A stretch of 64,000 nt of DNA, from the NCBI RefSeq assembly GCF_037975245.1, contig NC_092572.1:22862489-22926488 (forward strand). The letters run 5' to 3'. The translations under genes were made by a program, and so were the position numbers. Under the pieces are notes generated by a model, which ran no database searches, was not told where the DNA came from, and saw only the letters and a list, made by a program, of their open reading frames with translations. Shown piece by piece: positions 21,301 through 64,000 of this stretch. The stretch's first letter is position 1; each line of letters begins with the position of its first letter. This stretch comes from Apostichopus japonicus. Taxonomy: Eukaryota > Echinodermata > Holothuroidea > Aspidochirotida > Stichopodidae.

Positions 21301-23487
21301 ACCAAAGGCTTACGACCCCGTCACAGAGAACTCATCCAGAGCGACATCCGAAAGTGACGCCTGCCACCCACTATCCAAACCCCCCTCACAAACACTACCC
21401 CTCCCCTCCCAGACAATACCCCTCCTCTTCGCCTCCTCTTACATCTATTCTCATGTGTATCGTGTAAATCTTTCAATTGCAAGAAGTATTAAAAGTAAAG
21501 TATTTACTGAATGTATTTTCTTCCGTCGCTCAACAGTTCGGATGTTGCTTACATTAACCTGGTACGGGACCCAATCGATCGATTCTTGTCCTTGTACTAT
21601 TTTGCGATCAACGGAGACAAAAATGGCGTCAAACCTGTAGGAACTGAAATAAATGTTCAGGTATAGTCACCATATCAACATAACAAGTTCCTTTAGGCTC
21701 GTTCAAAGAGATGTGATTTATTTTTTGAGGCTATTGTATACGCGTTTTTCAGCAATGCTATTGAATATTACTATTTACATATATCATATAAAGACGAGAC
21801 TAAAAATGTCAGGAAATGCCTTTTGAAACGACGTTAGTCTCAATACCGCTATTAGCGTGAATAAAAGTAAGATCAGGGGTTTGAATCAACGTCAAGAATC
21901 GTATCAGACCTCAGAGCCTGATGAGTCCCAAAAGAAAGGACGAAACCGGTCGTGAAGGGGATTTTTCTGGTGTGTTGTTCTCTATTTATTCACTATATAT
22001 CTGTCATACCACTTGCTACACATTCATTTCTTATTTACGGTGTATATTCTATATATTTCTTATTTCTGTGTATATATGTATATATATATATATATATAAC
22101 GTGGGCCTCTTTCTCGATTTTGTTACAGAATAAAACCATTGATGAATACGTGATGAGTGGCGGTAAAGTAGACACACATATATATTATTACTTCATAGAA
22201 GATACCAAAGAAAACAGGTATTTTTCTTTAACATAATTTACGCCCTTAATCTGTTTATCATCCGTGACCGTTATCTCCTTTTTGAACATGCACATACGTC
22301 ATTCCATTTATATCTTCCTAAGCATGCTGGTAGATACCCCGTTAACGAACCAGTCATTATGGACATGTCGCTGTTTATATACATATGAAGTAGTATAGGT
22401 AGGCTACATAACCTATCCACTTAAAGAGGCTACGCATAACCATGGTAGGATGACAGAATCATAAACACGTTTCAGTGTAACTTCTTCATAATTTTTCATG
22501 TATAAGAATGAACCTTTGTAACACAGGTAAAGGTTCCGCATAGTATTAATCTCACGTACCATTTCCCTGCCCACATGTGGCTGTCGTTGATTCATTTTAT
22601 CGTAGGCGTATAAACTTCAATCAGCCGTTTGTTAAAGTGACTGTTGACATCCGTTGCATGGACAGCACCAAATTCACATTTTACCATACCATGTTTTAGA
22701 ACTTGATGTTGCAACATTTCGTATAATGACAATGGAAGCTTTATATAACAAATTACTAGTCAGCTTTTCAACATCCAAATCTTTCTTTCTTTTTCTTCCC
22801 CACTCTTCTTACGGCATCCGTTCAAGGAATTTAAAAATAGAGGACGCCATACAACAAAGTAAACAGAATATTGAGAAATATTACACACTCGTCGGTATCA
22901 CCGAGGAGATGCTTAATACCATGAAATTACTAGAAAAATTGTTTCCGGAATTACTGCCAAGGATACATAAAAAGTACATTAACAAAAATAAAGGTAAGCT
23001 GGTTGATTTTTTTAATAATTACCCAGTTTATATAGTTAGGTGCAAGTTGCTTAATTTACTTGTTTAGATTTACTGAATGCAATAGACATAATCTTTTGTC
23101 CTGTCTCACAACGCTAACATGTGTTTGTGTGCACTTTACATTTCACACACAATCATGGCATGCAGAATATTTTACCACTCCCATTCAAAAGAGGAAATAA
23201 ACATGTTGTCACAGACAAGCCAGTGAATTCAAGCTTATATAGATAACTATCTATAGTTAACTATCAATAATTCATCTTGTTTTCATGTAAGTTCATATAT
23301 ATTTGGTTTTATCTTGTTTGCCCTAGCAGAAAGAAAAGAGGGTTATACGACTCTGCACAAAGTACCCCCATCTAAACACACCGTGTCAATCTTAAAGGAG
23401 AAATTGAAACGCGAGTATGATTTGTATTATTTCATCAAAGGACGATTTACAGAACTGAAGAGGAAGTTCAGAATAAATCACAAGTGA
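15174..23487 (+). CDS. UST-like: Uronyl/heparan-sulfate 2-O-sulfotransferase-like enzyme, 8 exons (gene span)
   Basis: Predicted Golgi enzyme moving sulfate from PAPS to the 2-OH of a uronic acid in a glycosaminoglycan. Joining 15174-15351, 19876-19910, 20527-20634, 20902-21002, 21537-21660, 22129-22217, 22827-22993 and 23330-23487 gives 960 nt, 319 aa, with every splice phase consistent. Residues about 8-28 form a hydrophobic signal anchor (type II topology). The 5'-phosphosulfate loop is YNNVPKCGSRSL (77-88); its KCGSR resembles UST more than HS2ST. The likely catalytic His is in YISGHMPF (129-136, His133). The 3'-phosphate site is VRDPIDRFLSLYYF (150-163). The C-terminus ends with a basic LKRKF segment, as in UST. 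It is shorter than human HS2ST (356 aa) or UST (406 aa) and lacks the paired-cysteine (FCG...C) region expected near residues 204-212. Start: first in-frame ATG after an upstream TAA. Family assignment is firm; substrate is inferred. Confidence 0.87.
15365..15732. repeat. Minisatellite, about 60-65 bp period, first part (UST-like intron 1)
   Basis: Units contain GTGTACATGGTATA, GGCAATGCTAGTGTG, TAGTGTTTACAGGTCTACTG. It begins a few bases after the exon 1 donor. The array is cut by the element at 15733 and continues from about 16190. Confidence 0.8.
15733..16005. mobile_element. hAT-like MITE (copy B) inside the minisatellite
   Basis: It begins CAAGGGCGGCGGAACCGG and ends CCTGGCTACGCCCCCG. 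It carries the CTTGTACGCTCCGCG segment shared, inverted, with copies G and A. No 8-bp target duplication is seen and the two ends differ, so the right end may be altered. Confidence 0.55.
16190..16600. repeat. Minisatellite, about 60-65 bp period, second part
   Basis: The same units as at 15365-15732 (GTACATGGTATATGCATTAC, TTGTACAGGTCTACTGATAG), decaying toward 16600. Confidence 0.75.
16865..17124 (+). pseudogene. LINE (non-LTR retrotransposon) 3'-end relic
   Basis: SFQYAAPYLWNQLPMNIR from about 16898 matches the C-terminal 'AAPxLWNxLP...R' tail of many LINE reverse-transcriptase ORFs. After one frameshift, TMLKTHLFGYVF and a stop follow at 16981-17019. The 3' end reads GCGCATTATAAATG and TTATTATTA, a typical LINE tail. 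The tail is interrupted by the MITE at 17125-17477 and resumes at 17478. Only the last about 250 bp of the element remains. Confidence 0.6.
17125..17477. mobile_element. hAT-type MITE (copy C)
   Basis: A 353-bp element, CAAGGGCGTAGGAACC at the left and TTCCTACGCCATG at the right, with perfect 8-bp duplication CTTATTAT (17117-17124 and 17478-17485). The interior has two diverged copies of the CACCAAATTGCATCT segment and the hairpin AAATGAG..CTCATTT. Same family as copy D. Confidence 0.88.
17890..18107. repeat. Tandem repeat, 48-bp period, about five copies
   Basis: TCTCACTGAATAGAACATCT, ACTTCAGGATTAAAATGAGT recur at 48-bp steps (starts near 17905, 17953, 18001, 18049, 18097). Confidence 0.8.
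18108..19875. other. UST-like intron 1, 3' part
   Basis: Apart from the MITE fragment at 19223 nothing is recognised. Confidence 0.5.
19223..19275. mobile_element. hAT-like MITE end fragment
   Basis: CAGGCGCGTAGCCAAGG followed by a G-run, GCGAAAGAGGCG and a C-run. It resembles the termini of the MITEs in this window. The other end was not found. Confidence 0.4.
19876..19910 (+). CDS. UST-like: UST-like exon 2: 35-nt micro-exon (stem region)
   Basis: Exon 1 ends in phase 1 and the PAPS-binding exon starts in phase 0, so a coding piece of length 2 modulo 3 is needed between them. This segment is preceded by CTTTCACAG and followed by AAG|GTGAGG. It is 35 nt long and reads A-QRALGKPKGGK, running directly into KYLLIYNN. 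The flanking sites and phase fit exactly, but its small size means another exon could serve instead. Confidence 0.55.
20527..20634 (+). CDS. UST-like: UST-like exon 3: 5'-PAPS-binding loop
   Basis: Acceptor TTTCAG|AAA and donor TCA|GTTAGT, phase 0 to 0, 36 codons. It carries LIYNNVPKCGSRSLAHT, the conserved phosphosulfate-binding loop. Confidence 0.88.
20902..21002 (+). CDS. UST-like: UST-like exon 4: catalytic-histidine segment
   Basis: A strong pyrimidine tract ends in TTCTTCAG and the donor is CG|GTAAGC (phase 2). It encodes residues 108-140 and most of codon 141. YISGHMPFI aligns with the His-containing segment of HS2ST and UST; the second His of HS2ST is replaced here by Ser. Confidence 0.87.
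21537..21660 (+). CDS. UST-like: UST-like exon 5: 3'-PAPS-binding motif
   Basis: Acceptor CTCAACAG and donor CAG|GTATAG (phase 0). It contains YINLVRDPIDRFLSLYYF, the most conserved stretch of the 2-O-sulfotransferase family. Confidence 0.9.
21909..21960 (+). ncRNA. Hammerhead ribozyme motif (type I, short stem III) in UST-like intron 5
   Basis: CTGATGA (21918-21924), stem II GTCC/GGAC (21925-21928 with 21938-21941) closing a 9-nt A-rich loop, then GAAA (21942-21945), and ACCGGT followed by C (cleavage expected after 21951). Stem I pairs 21909-21912 with 21957-21960 and 21916-21917 with 21952-21953 around a 3x3 internal loop. The core is canonical. Stem III is self-complementary and very short, as in hammerheads of Penelope-like elements, which act best as dimers. 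It is in the sense orientation of the host gene. No Penelope ORF is visible nearby. Confidence 0.75.
22076..22099. repeat. (TA)n in UST-like intron 5
   Basis: Short TA array 30 bp upstream of the exon 6 acceptor. Confidence 0.9.
22129..22217 (+). CDS. UST-like: UST-like exon 6
   Basis: Acceptor TTGTTACAG and donor AACAG|GTATTT (phase 2). It encodes NKTIDEYVMSGGKVDTHIYY and onward. Family members have an F-C-G motif just after this position; here FIEDTKEN follows with no cysteine. Confidence 0.85.
22827..22993 (+). CDS. UST-like: UST-like exon 7
   Basis: A long C/T tract precedes the acceptor TTCAAG, and the donor AAAG|GTAAGC is strong (phase 1). It encodes the helix-rich segment with YYTLVGITEEM and LLEKLFPELLP, matching the 'LVG(V/I)xEE...LLExxLP' signature of HS2ST/UST. 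Confidence 0.9.
23330..23487 (+). CDS. UST-like: UST-like exon 8: C-terminus and stop
   Basis: A tandem acceptor CCCTAGCAG precedes the exon; either AG keeps the frame (the upstream one adds one residue). It encodes VPPSKHTVSILKEKL and YDLYYFIKGRF, then LKRKFRINHK and TGA at 23485-23487. Confidence 0.88.
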
Positions 23488-26400
23488 AGTGCAATCAATT
23501 TTGAAGACTTTGATGAGCGATAGCCTCGAATGAATCAACCATCTGCGAGGACTTTTCAGGCCGTTGGGCTGTAGACACGCAGAGATATACGTTCAACTAA
23601 TAATATTCTAGCATATTCTAACATATGCTGCATAATACACAAGAATAGCTCTGATTTATCAGGAATGTTATAGTCTTATATGGATACCGATATCCAATCA
23701 TTCTATAATATATATTGGGCTTAACATACATATATAACGTAAGTTGGATACAAGCTCGCAGAGTTACAAAACACATGACAAATGCAAGGATGGTTATATA
23801 AACTTTGACCTGTTATCTCATAGTGAGAACAGGGGTGGGGTGAAGGGGGTCATCAATATAGGTCCATTGGCTGACACGACTGAGGCGAGGGGCGTGGAGA
23901 AGTTTGTTTGTGTGGTAGGCCTATTTGTTTTCTGGGGGGGGGGGGTAGGGGGTGCTGCCTGAGTGTGTAATGCCGTTTTGTCTAATTAATGTTTTGTCTG
24001 ACAATTAAAATGATCACAACAATTACTTTATTGAAACTGTTCTTTTTTTAATTTAAATGATGAATATGACGGCATATTTGATTTCTTTTGATTTTGTTTC
24101 CTGTTTACTTCAAGAGAGCGACCAATTTTTAGAGGATCATTTCAACTGATATGAATTATAAAATTATTTTTGTTTTGGTGTTTCCTTTTAATTCGCTTTA
24201 ACGAGGAGATCCACCAAAAGAATTAAAGAAAATGGATACGTGGTCACGTGACAGGGGATTAGAAAAAACAAAAACAAATGAATAAAAAGAGTTTCATCCA
24301 AATTTGTAGTTGCAACTTCAAACGTATTTATTATTTTGCAAATTCCAGTCTCACATTACAGCCGGTTTTGAAGATGAAAAAAGTCTCTCACGAGACAAGC
24401 GTTCAGTAAATATATAGATACGGTAGCCGATATCAGCCATCGACCTAATTAGTCAGGGAGGTGTCATACAAAAAGTGTGATTAAACTTTACAGCTTCGCC
24501 ATGGACGTATTAATTTCAAGGTCGGTAAATGTTGCCCATATTTCTGTGACCAAACGTTCCATCTTTCCGTAATTGATTATAAAAATTAAGAATACACTTT
24601 TTCGTTCCACGTGTTATGCCCCCACCCCCTCCCCCCCCCTCTATTTTTTCAATGGCCCATTATGACCGTTGTTCTTTCCCACTCTGACTATATCTGACTC
24701 CTTCCCAGTTCCCTCGTCCAGCCTGATAGTATGGTCGCTATATAGTTGATCTATTTATATACAGAATTATTCGGTAAATGCGTCCGTATACCACAACGTT
24801 ATGAAAGATCATACCCTCTGATGATGTCATGCATACCTTCAGCCCTTCAAACCAATCACATCAACCAGTAATAGAAAAACACGTTACCTTATTCCCCCAC
24901 GCCTGCAGACACACCTCATTAACAATAATCACATCACGGTTAAACTAAAATAAATACTTTTTCCCCAAGTGGACACCTTTGGGATGCACTCAATTTTGTA
25001 TCTCAGTTATTGTTATTTGTTTACTTCCTAAATAATCGATATGTACCTTTCTTCGGGTGCTATAGTAGAACCTTCTTGATTGAATAAAACGGGCGTTTGG
25101 CGCTCGATACAAGCAAAAAAATGCATTCGTTTGAATGTCAATGTTAAGGCTACAATTTTCAAGGTCTGTAAACAACATGTTAAAACAAAACAAAAAATAT
25201 ATATAAAATTGTGATCGTAAGAAAATGGTGTAAAAGAATGGGATATTGCTCCATATTAAAGACACATCCTTTCATTTATTATTACACCTTGAGGACTTAA
25301 TCACGAACACTGAAACTAAAATCATTTATAAATGGAGTACTTGAAACGAGCCTTATCACATTGTAGTCTCATTGCGAGGTTTCAATTTATAAATAAAAAC
25401 TTCGGTTTGCTTAAAACTAGCTTAATTAAAATGATTAATCAAACTGTAATTGATTTTCGTTGAATGAAAGAAATATGCGAGAGGCAATCACAGCAAGAAG
25501 TTCAATGGGAAATGAAATTCATTATCGAAAGATAAATATAATGTGTAACCTTTTAGCACGTGATCGCCAAAAGAAACGATCATAATACCGTATATTAGTA
25601 CAATCTTGTTTTGGTCATTTAATATTTAACTTTACAATACATTTATTCTTTTGAATGACATTTCGGTCTATAATTACCATTAAATACGAGACATTTTCTT
25701 TGAATGTAGTTTTTGTTTTAAACTGCTTAATGTGAAAACGAAAAATGCCAATTTCTGATTAAATTCTTGAAGAATATGACATTTTGTATATAGATAATTA
25801 TCTCTATTTCATTCTTGATGTGAGTTTTCATAAAACCGAAAAACAGAATTTGAAGTTTGTGGTAAACCGATATTATTCGATTAATCAGCAATTCTGAGTT
25901 GGATTTTGAAGGAAAACTTACCAAGCACATACGTTTGATAGTATGTCATTTGCATAAGATAAAATAACATGAATATTCAAGTTGACGTCATGGTGAATAT
26001 ATATTTAATCGTTTGGTAGAGTTACTTTACCAGAAAAATTTGGTCTATTTCTTTTAGCATTTTTTCGAATTAACAACTTAAAATTTGTCATCAGCAAATT
26101 TCGCTGAATGAGTAACTTGTAAATATTTAACTTTATTTTTTTTATATTCAAATTATTAAGACATCACTGTTAATGCATGTAATAAACTCACTTATTCCAA
26201 TGCGGGATTCTCTCGCGGAAGAGATTGCCTATCACCATCTTCTCAGTAATAACATCAGGCTTACAACAATATTTACACATTTGCATTGAAGGTAGACAGT
26301 CCGACAGTAACAATGTTTTACTTGTGCACCCTGCACTGCAGTATACACGCACAATAACATAAATAACGTGTTGAACATTGTACTAATGACTTAAGTAAGA

Positions 26401-28640
26401 TATGCAGCGACATGGATCATTATGTATGCTTTAATGGCATCACTGTTGTTGACGTGTCAAACACTTCTTTGAAAAGAAAAACCTACATTCACATAATTGC
26501 ACGTACAAACGAACACTTAAAAAGAAAGTAGTCTTCAGTTAACGTTGATATAGACCGTGGATATAGGTACTGTGCAGCTTTCACGTAACAATATTAACAC
26601 TAGTAATGTTTATTTGTTTCGTGTTCTATGAAAATATAAATAAATATAATAGAGACAGCAATAAATAAATAAATAAAGGCATTTAAATAAACAACTTTGA
26701 AAATAAACACAAATTTAAAGAAAATCAGTCTTGAGTTAATTCGATGTACCCGTTACAGTGAGAAACGAATTTCAGTAAATATTGTAGGAAACCGGTAGAC
26801 TCTCCAAGACTCAATGACGTAACGGAAAGAAGAATTTGTCCGAGCTTAGGGTAATTTTGGACATGATCATGATCCGATATGGAAGTTCTGGTAACAGGGA
26901 AATTATGTTCATTCGACGGGGGTAAGACGTATCCATGGGGTACCAGAGAAGGTATTAATATTTGATGAAAACTGATCTTGCTTGGTAGCAAGCTATATCA
27001 GGTTATGCTTTGATAGAATAGGGTTGGCGCTTTGATGCAAATTTTTTTAAATTGTGATCATGATTTCGAGTTAATTTTAGACACATTTTACAATTTTTTA
27101 AAAACCCTTCACACGTGACACACACAAAATCAACAGTAATAATTGTTAACACAACTTTGTGCTGGAACCTAAATTATAGACCTAATTAATAGTCCAAAAT
27201 GCACCATTTGACGTCTTAAACGTATTTTCAATTCTTTCAAGGGTTAAGAACTACCCGGACTCCATCCTCTTCTGCATAAACGACTGGATCCATCTCTGGT
27301 CCTTCCATAAACTTCCATGCCTCTCCCTAAATCAATTGGCGAAATTAAGGATTTACTTTCCCTAACTAAAGGTCTAGGTTATTTACTTTCAACCAATCGA
27401 GTAAAATGTGATATAATTCTGAAAAGGCTAATGAATTCGAGAATTGAAAAAGTTCCCCACCCTCCCCCCTTCTTCTTAAAACCATGTTTATGAACGTTCT
27501 AGAAGACGACGTATGACCGCAGTTCCGCTTTCTTTTGGACTTTGTCCAACCGGTTCAAATTCTGGTTTTATGTAAAGTATAATTTAGGGCATCAAAAATA
27601 AAGCTGAAATGTTTTAAACCCTTACAAATATACCTCGTACATTAAACAACGATAAACGTTTGTATTTAACCATGCATACCAGTATAAAATACCCATTAGT
27701 ACACACCTTCGGCAATATATTTAATTTAATCTTTACAGTACAATAAATAAATCTGACATTATAGCCTTGTTAAATAGGTGGGTAGTCTGCATGTATAAGT
27801 TATTAAGCTCGAAAAACACAACAACAAAAAACAGCTGGTCAAACCATCGTATGTAACAAAGAATAGAAACACAAGAGGTTTGTTTAATCTAATTAAAATG
27901 ACATAATTTTGTTTCTTTTTCCACGACTGCTCAATACAATCAACCTTATCATTTGTGAGTTTGCAGACGCTTTATGCGTCATAGAATTTATTCGATTGAC
28001 TTACTAAAATTTAAAGAAATGGTTAACTTTAAGTTCATCTCATTTTCGCAAACGACTGTTATCTTGAGGTAAAAAAATAATCTGATTAAAAGTCAGGAAA
28101 TTCTTGACAGAACAAGTAATCACAGAAATTGGTTTTGAAGGTAAAATCCCTTATATGAAGCTTTCTTCCTGCAATGCGGTTATCTTTTGTTATCTTTTCG
28201 AAAAAAAAAACTTTTTAGAATCATGATAGTTGGATTGTAAAATATTTTGTTTTTAACAATTACAGACATAAATAAACCTATCATATTTTTTGCAGTAAAG
28301 GAAACTTTCAGTAAACAAAGCTTAGAGGCTCTTGCTACAGGAACCCAACTGTTTACTAGTTTGTTCACTTCGTAGTACATTATTACGATCAGGTGACTCA
28401 AACAACATTTATCCGAAAGATTCATAAAGTGGCTCATGTTTCCTTACGAAACAAGAGGCACTGTGAATCTTTGAATCTGAAAGCGTTTACATTAAATTCA
28501 ACTACACGAACTTTTTAAAGCATCCATTTGTATGCTTAGATGTACTCTTAATTATGTACTCATCCCACTCAAACTTATATGTTTAAATAAAAAGACTTCT
28601 TATTTAACTGCACTGCAGTATTGTCAAGGTTATTCAATCG
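23488..28640. other. Convergent intergenic region
   Basis: Both flanking genes point into it and their 3' UTRs must lie here. A minus-strand open stretch at 26991-26725 has even codon usage but no recognised motif. No tandem repeats of note; G-run at 23935-23948. Confidence 0.5.
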
Positions 28641-62210
<33,570 letters not shown>

Positions 62211-63655
62211 TGTTAATTTTCTACCTACTGTTAATCCACACGAATTGTTACATTAATCCCATCATTCAATGGCACTAGCTTCTTACTAAATGCTTTCACG
62301 TTGTAAACACAAAAATCACTTGTTCTCTCGCTCAGTGCGTTTCCCGCAATGCTAATACACCGGTAAGAGACAGAAACATCTAGAGCGTTGCACCGGCGAA
62401 TAATTCATTACACCGAGATGGAAAAAATTCATCTCGTTTTGAAGTGTTATCCGATGATATTGCTTACATACCCCAAAGTACTACAGTATAAACTAGCATA
62501 TATCCAAACATAACCGATAAATGCATGGACTCAAATTGAACTCAATAACGCAATCCTTTTCCCTCTACGCGAAATGCTTCCAGATAAACACAAGCACGTG
62601 TTGTCTCTTATCAACTGTAGTAGTTAGTGCCGAGTATAATCAATTGCATTAGCATACGTGTCTGTCGTGTGGATGCTATAGCGGAAACGCCAACCTAACA
62701 TATGCGGACCACTGTCAGTAGGCAGTTTGAATTTACAACCACGTATAAAGGTCTCCATTAAACTTACATTAGTGGATCGTATCTATATTTCATAGGGGAG
62801 AATCATATTATTCGTGACTATTGTAGTATAAAGTTTAAAAATATTAATCATTCGTTAAGTGCTATAAACTACATCTCCTCGTGAAATCATGATTCTGCGG
62901 GCATAGTAATGTACTGCATACAGTCTTCATGAAGTTCTTCCGTACTACGGTAGCTTGTACGGATCATCGTAAATTAGAAAGGCTACGGTGTGGTTTTGTG
63001 CAAGAATATATACATATATATATATGATATATAGTGCACGTATTTGTTTACCTATTGTGCGAATATGCAGCGTTTTCGTAGCATTTTCCAATGTGAAACC
63101 TAACAGACAATTACATGCCAATATAGTTCACATACAAAATAATTTTCTATAGACTGTTATTAATACAGTGTAAAGTTATATACGGCGTCACAAATATTAT
63201 GTAGTGAATCATTCGCCTGCAGAGACCCACTAATTTCTCGTGACCTGTCCTCTGGTTTTCTGACATGAACTTGACATATATTGGTTGATTCAAGCATAGT
63301 AAGAGAATGAAACCAAACAATTGTGCCTTGTTTGCGTGTGTGGTGGATGCGTGTGCGTACGTGTTTCATGGTGTCATTAGGCTATAACATATATCACTGC
63401 GTAAGATTTGTAATATCATATTAAATGATTTTCATTGATTCTTTAACATCTACATGCAGCTAATGGATGGCAATAATAATTAATCTTAACAACAAGGACG
63501 AATATAAGGAAACATTTAATAATATTTCTTTTGTTATAAACCGTACGATTCCAATCCTTCCGCAACGCACATTTTTAGAACTCGAGTTGTGTGTCTATGT
63601 GAGTGCCACGCAGAAAGTGAATGTTATGCATTGCCAAATTTGTACACCAGGAATG
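62211..63655. other. Region upstream of the MCT-like first exon
   Basis: Presumed promoter and 5' UTR of the minus-strand gene. A five-codon upstream ORF (M-M-G-L-M, then TAA) lies about 60-45 nt before the start. No TATA box can be chosen with confidence in this AT-rich DNA. Confidence 0.4.
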
Positions 63656-63790
63656 ATATATATATATATATATATATATATCATCATCATCAACATCACG
63701 ATCATCGTCACCATCATCATCATCATCACCATCATCACCACCACCGTCATCATTATCATCATTATCATCATTATCATCATTATCATCATT

Positions 63791-63860
<70 letters not shown>

Positions 63861-63871
63861 CCATCATCATT

Positions 63872-63935
<64 letters not shown>

Positions 63936-64000
63936 CCATCATCATTATCATCATCATCATCATCATCACCATCACCATCATCATCATCATCATCATCATC
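63656..64000. repeat. (TA)n followed by a long (TCA)n microsatellite
   Basis: A TA run (63656-63680) and then more than 300 bp of TCA/ATC triplets with TTA, CCA and ACG variants, continuing off the window end. The poly-Met frame on the minus strand is a by-product. Confidence 0.97.

Noticed and set aside
63595-63999. Poly-methionine frame
   Set aside because: Translation of a (TCA)n microsatellite.

Overview
The window looks like metazoan nuclear DNA, most likely from a marine invertebrate deuterostome and perhaps an echinoderm. It is AT-rich and has long (TA)n arrays, G/C homopolymers inside small hAT-type elements, many minisatellites, tRNA-derived repeats and two intron-containing animal genes. 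No bacterial operon, CRISPR array or intact viral gene was seen. The echinoderm placement is an inference from the repeat style and from a uronyl 2-O-sulfotransferase-like gene; no species can be named.

Two genes can be assembled exon by exon with matching splice phases. On the + strand (15174-23487) is a UST/HS2ST-like polysaccharide sulfotransferase of eight exons and 319 aa, a predicted Golgi type II membrane enzyme. One of its exons is a 35-nt micro-exon. On the - strand (62210-28641) is a monocarboxylate-transporter-like (SLC16/MCT) protein of five exons and 488 aa, with a first intron of about 30 kb. The genes converge, with about 5.2 kb between their stop codons. Nothing links their functions beyond proximity.

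Region by region: 0-15 kb is repeat-rich, with a foldback carrying hammerhead-like arms, hAT-type MITEs with perfect 8-bp target duplications, a GGGCCC-rich element in two inverted copies, and a frame-broken SGNH-hydrolase-like coding relic. The UST-like gene occupies 15-23.5 kb. Its introns hold a split minisatellite, a LINE relic with a MITE in its tail, and a near-canonical hammerhead ribozyme motif at 21.91-21.96 kb. The stretch 23.5-28.6 kb is intergenic. The four 3' exons of the MCT gene lie at 28.6-32.2 kb. Its giant intron 1 (32.2-62.1 kb) holds tRNA-like repeats, minisatellites with 82-, 60- and about 74-bp periods, segmental duplications and palindromic TA arrays. The first MCT exon is at 62.1-62.2 kb, and the window ends in a (TCA)n microsatellite.

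The most interesting signals are the intronic hammerhead ribozyme, the inverted hammerhead-like foldback, the MITE set with visible target duplications, the 60-bp minisatellite with higher-order structure, and the start codon of the sulfotransferase overlapping a three-codon upstream ORF.
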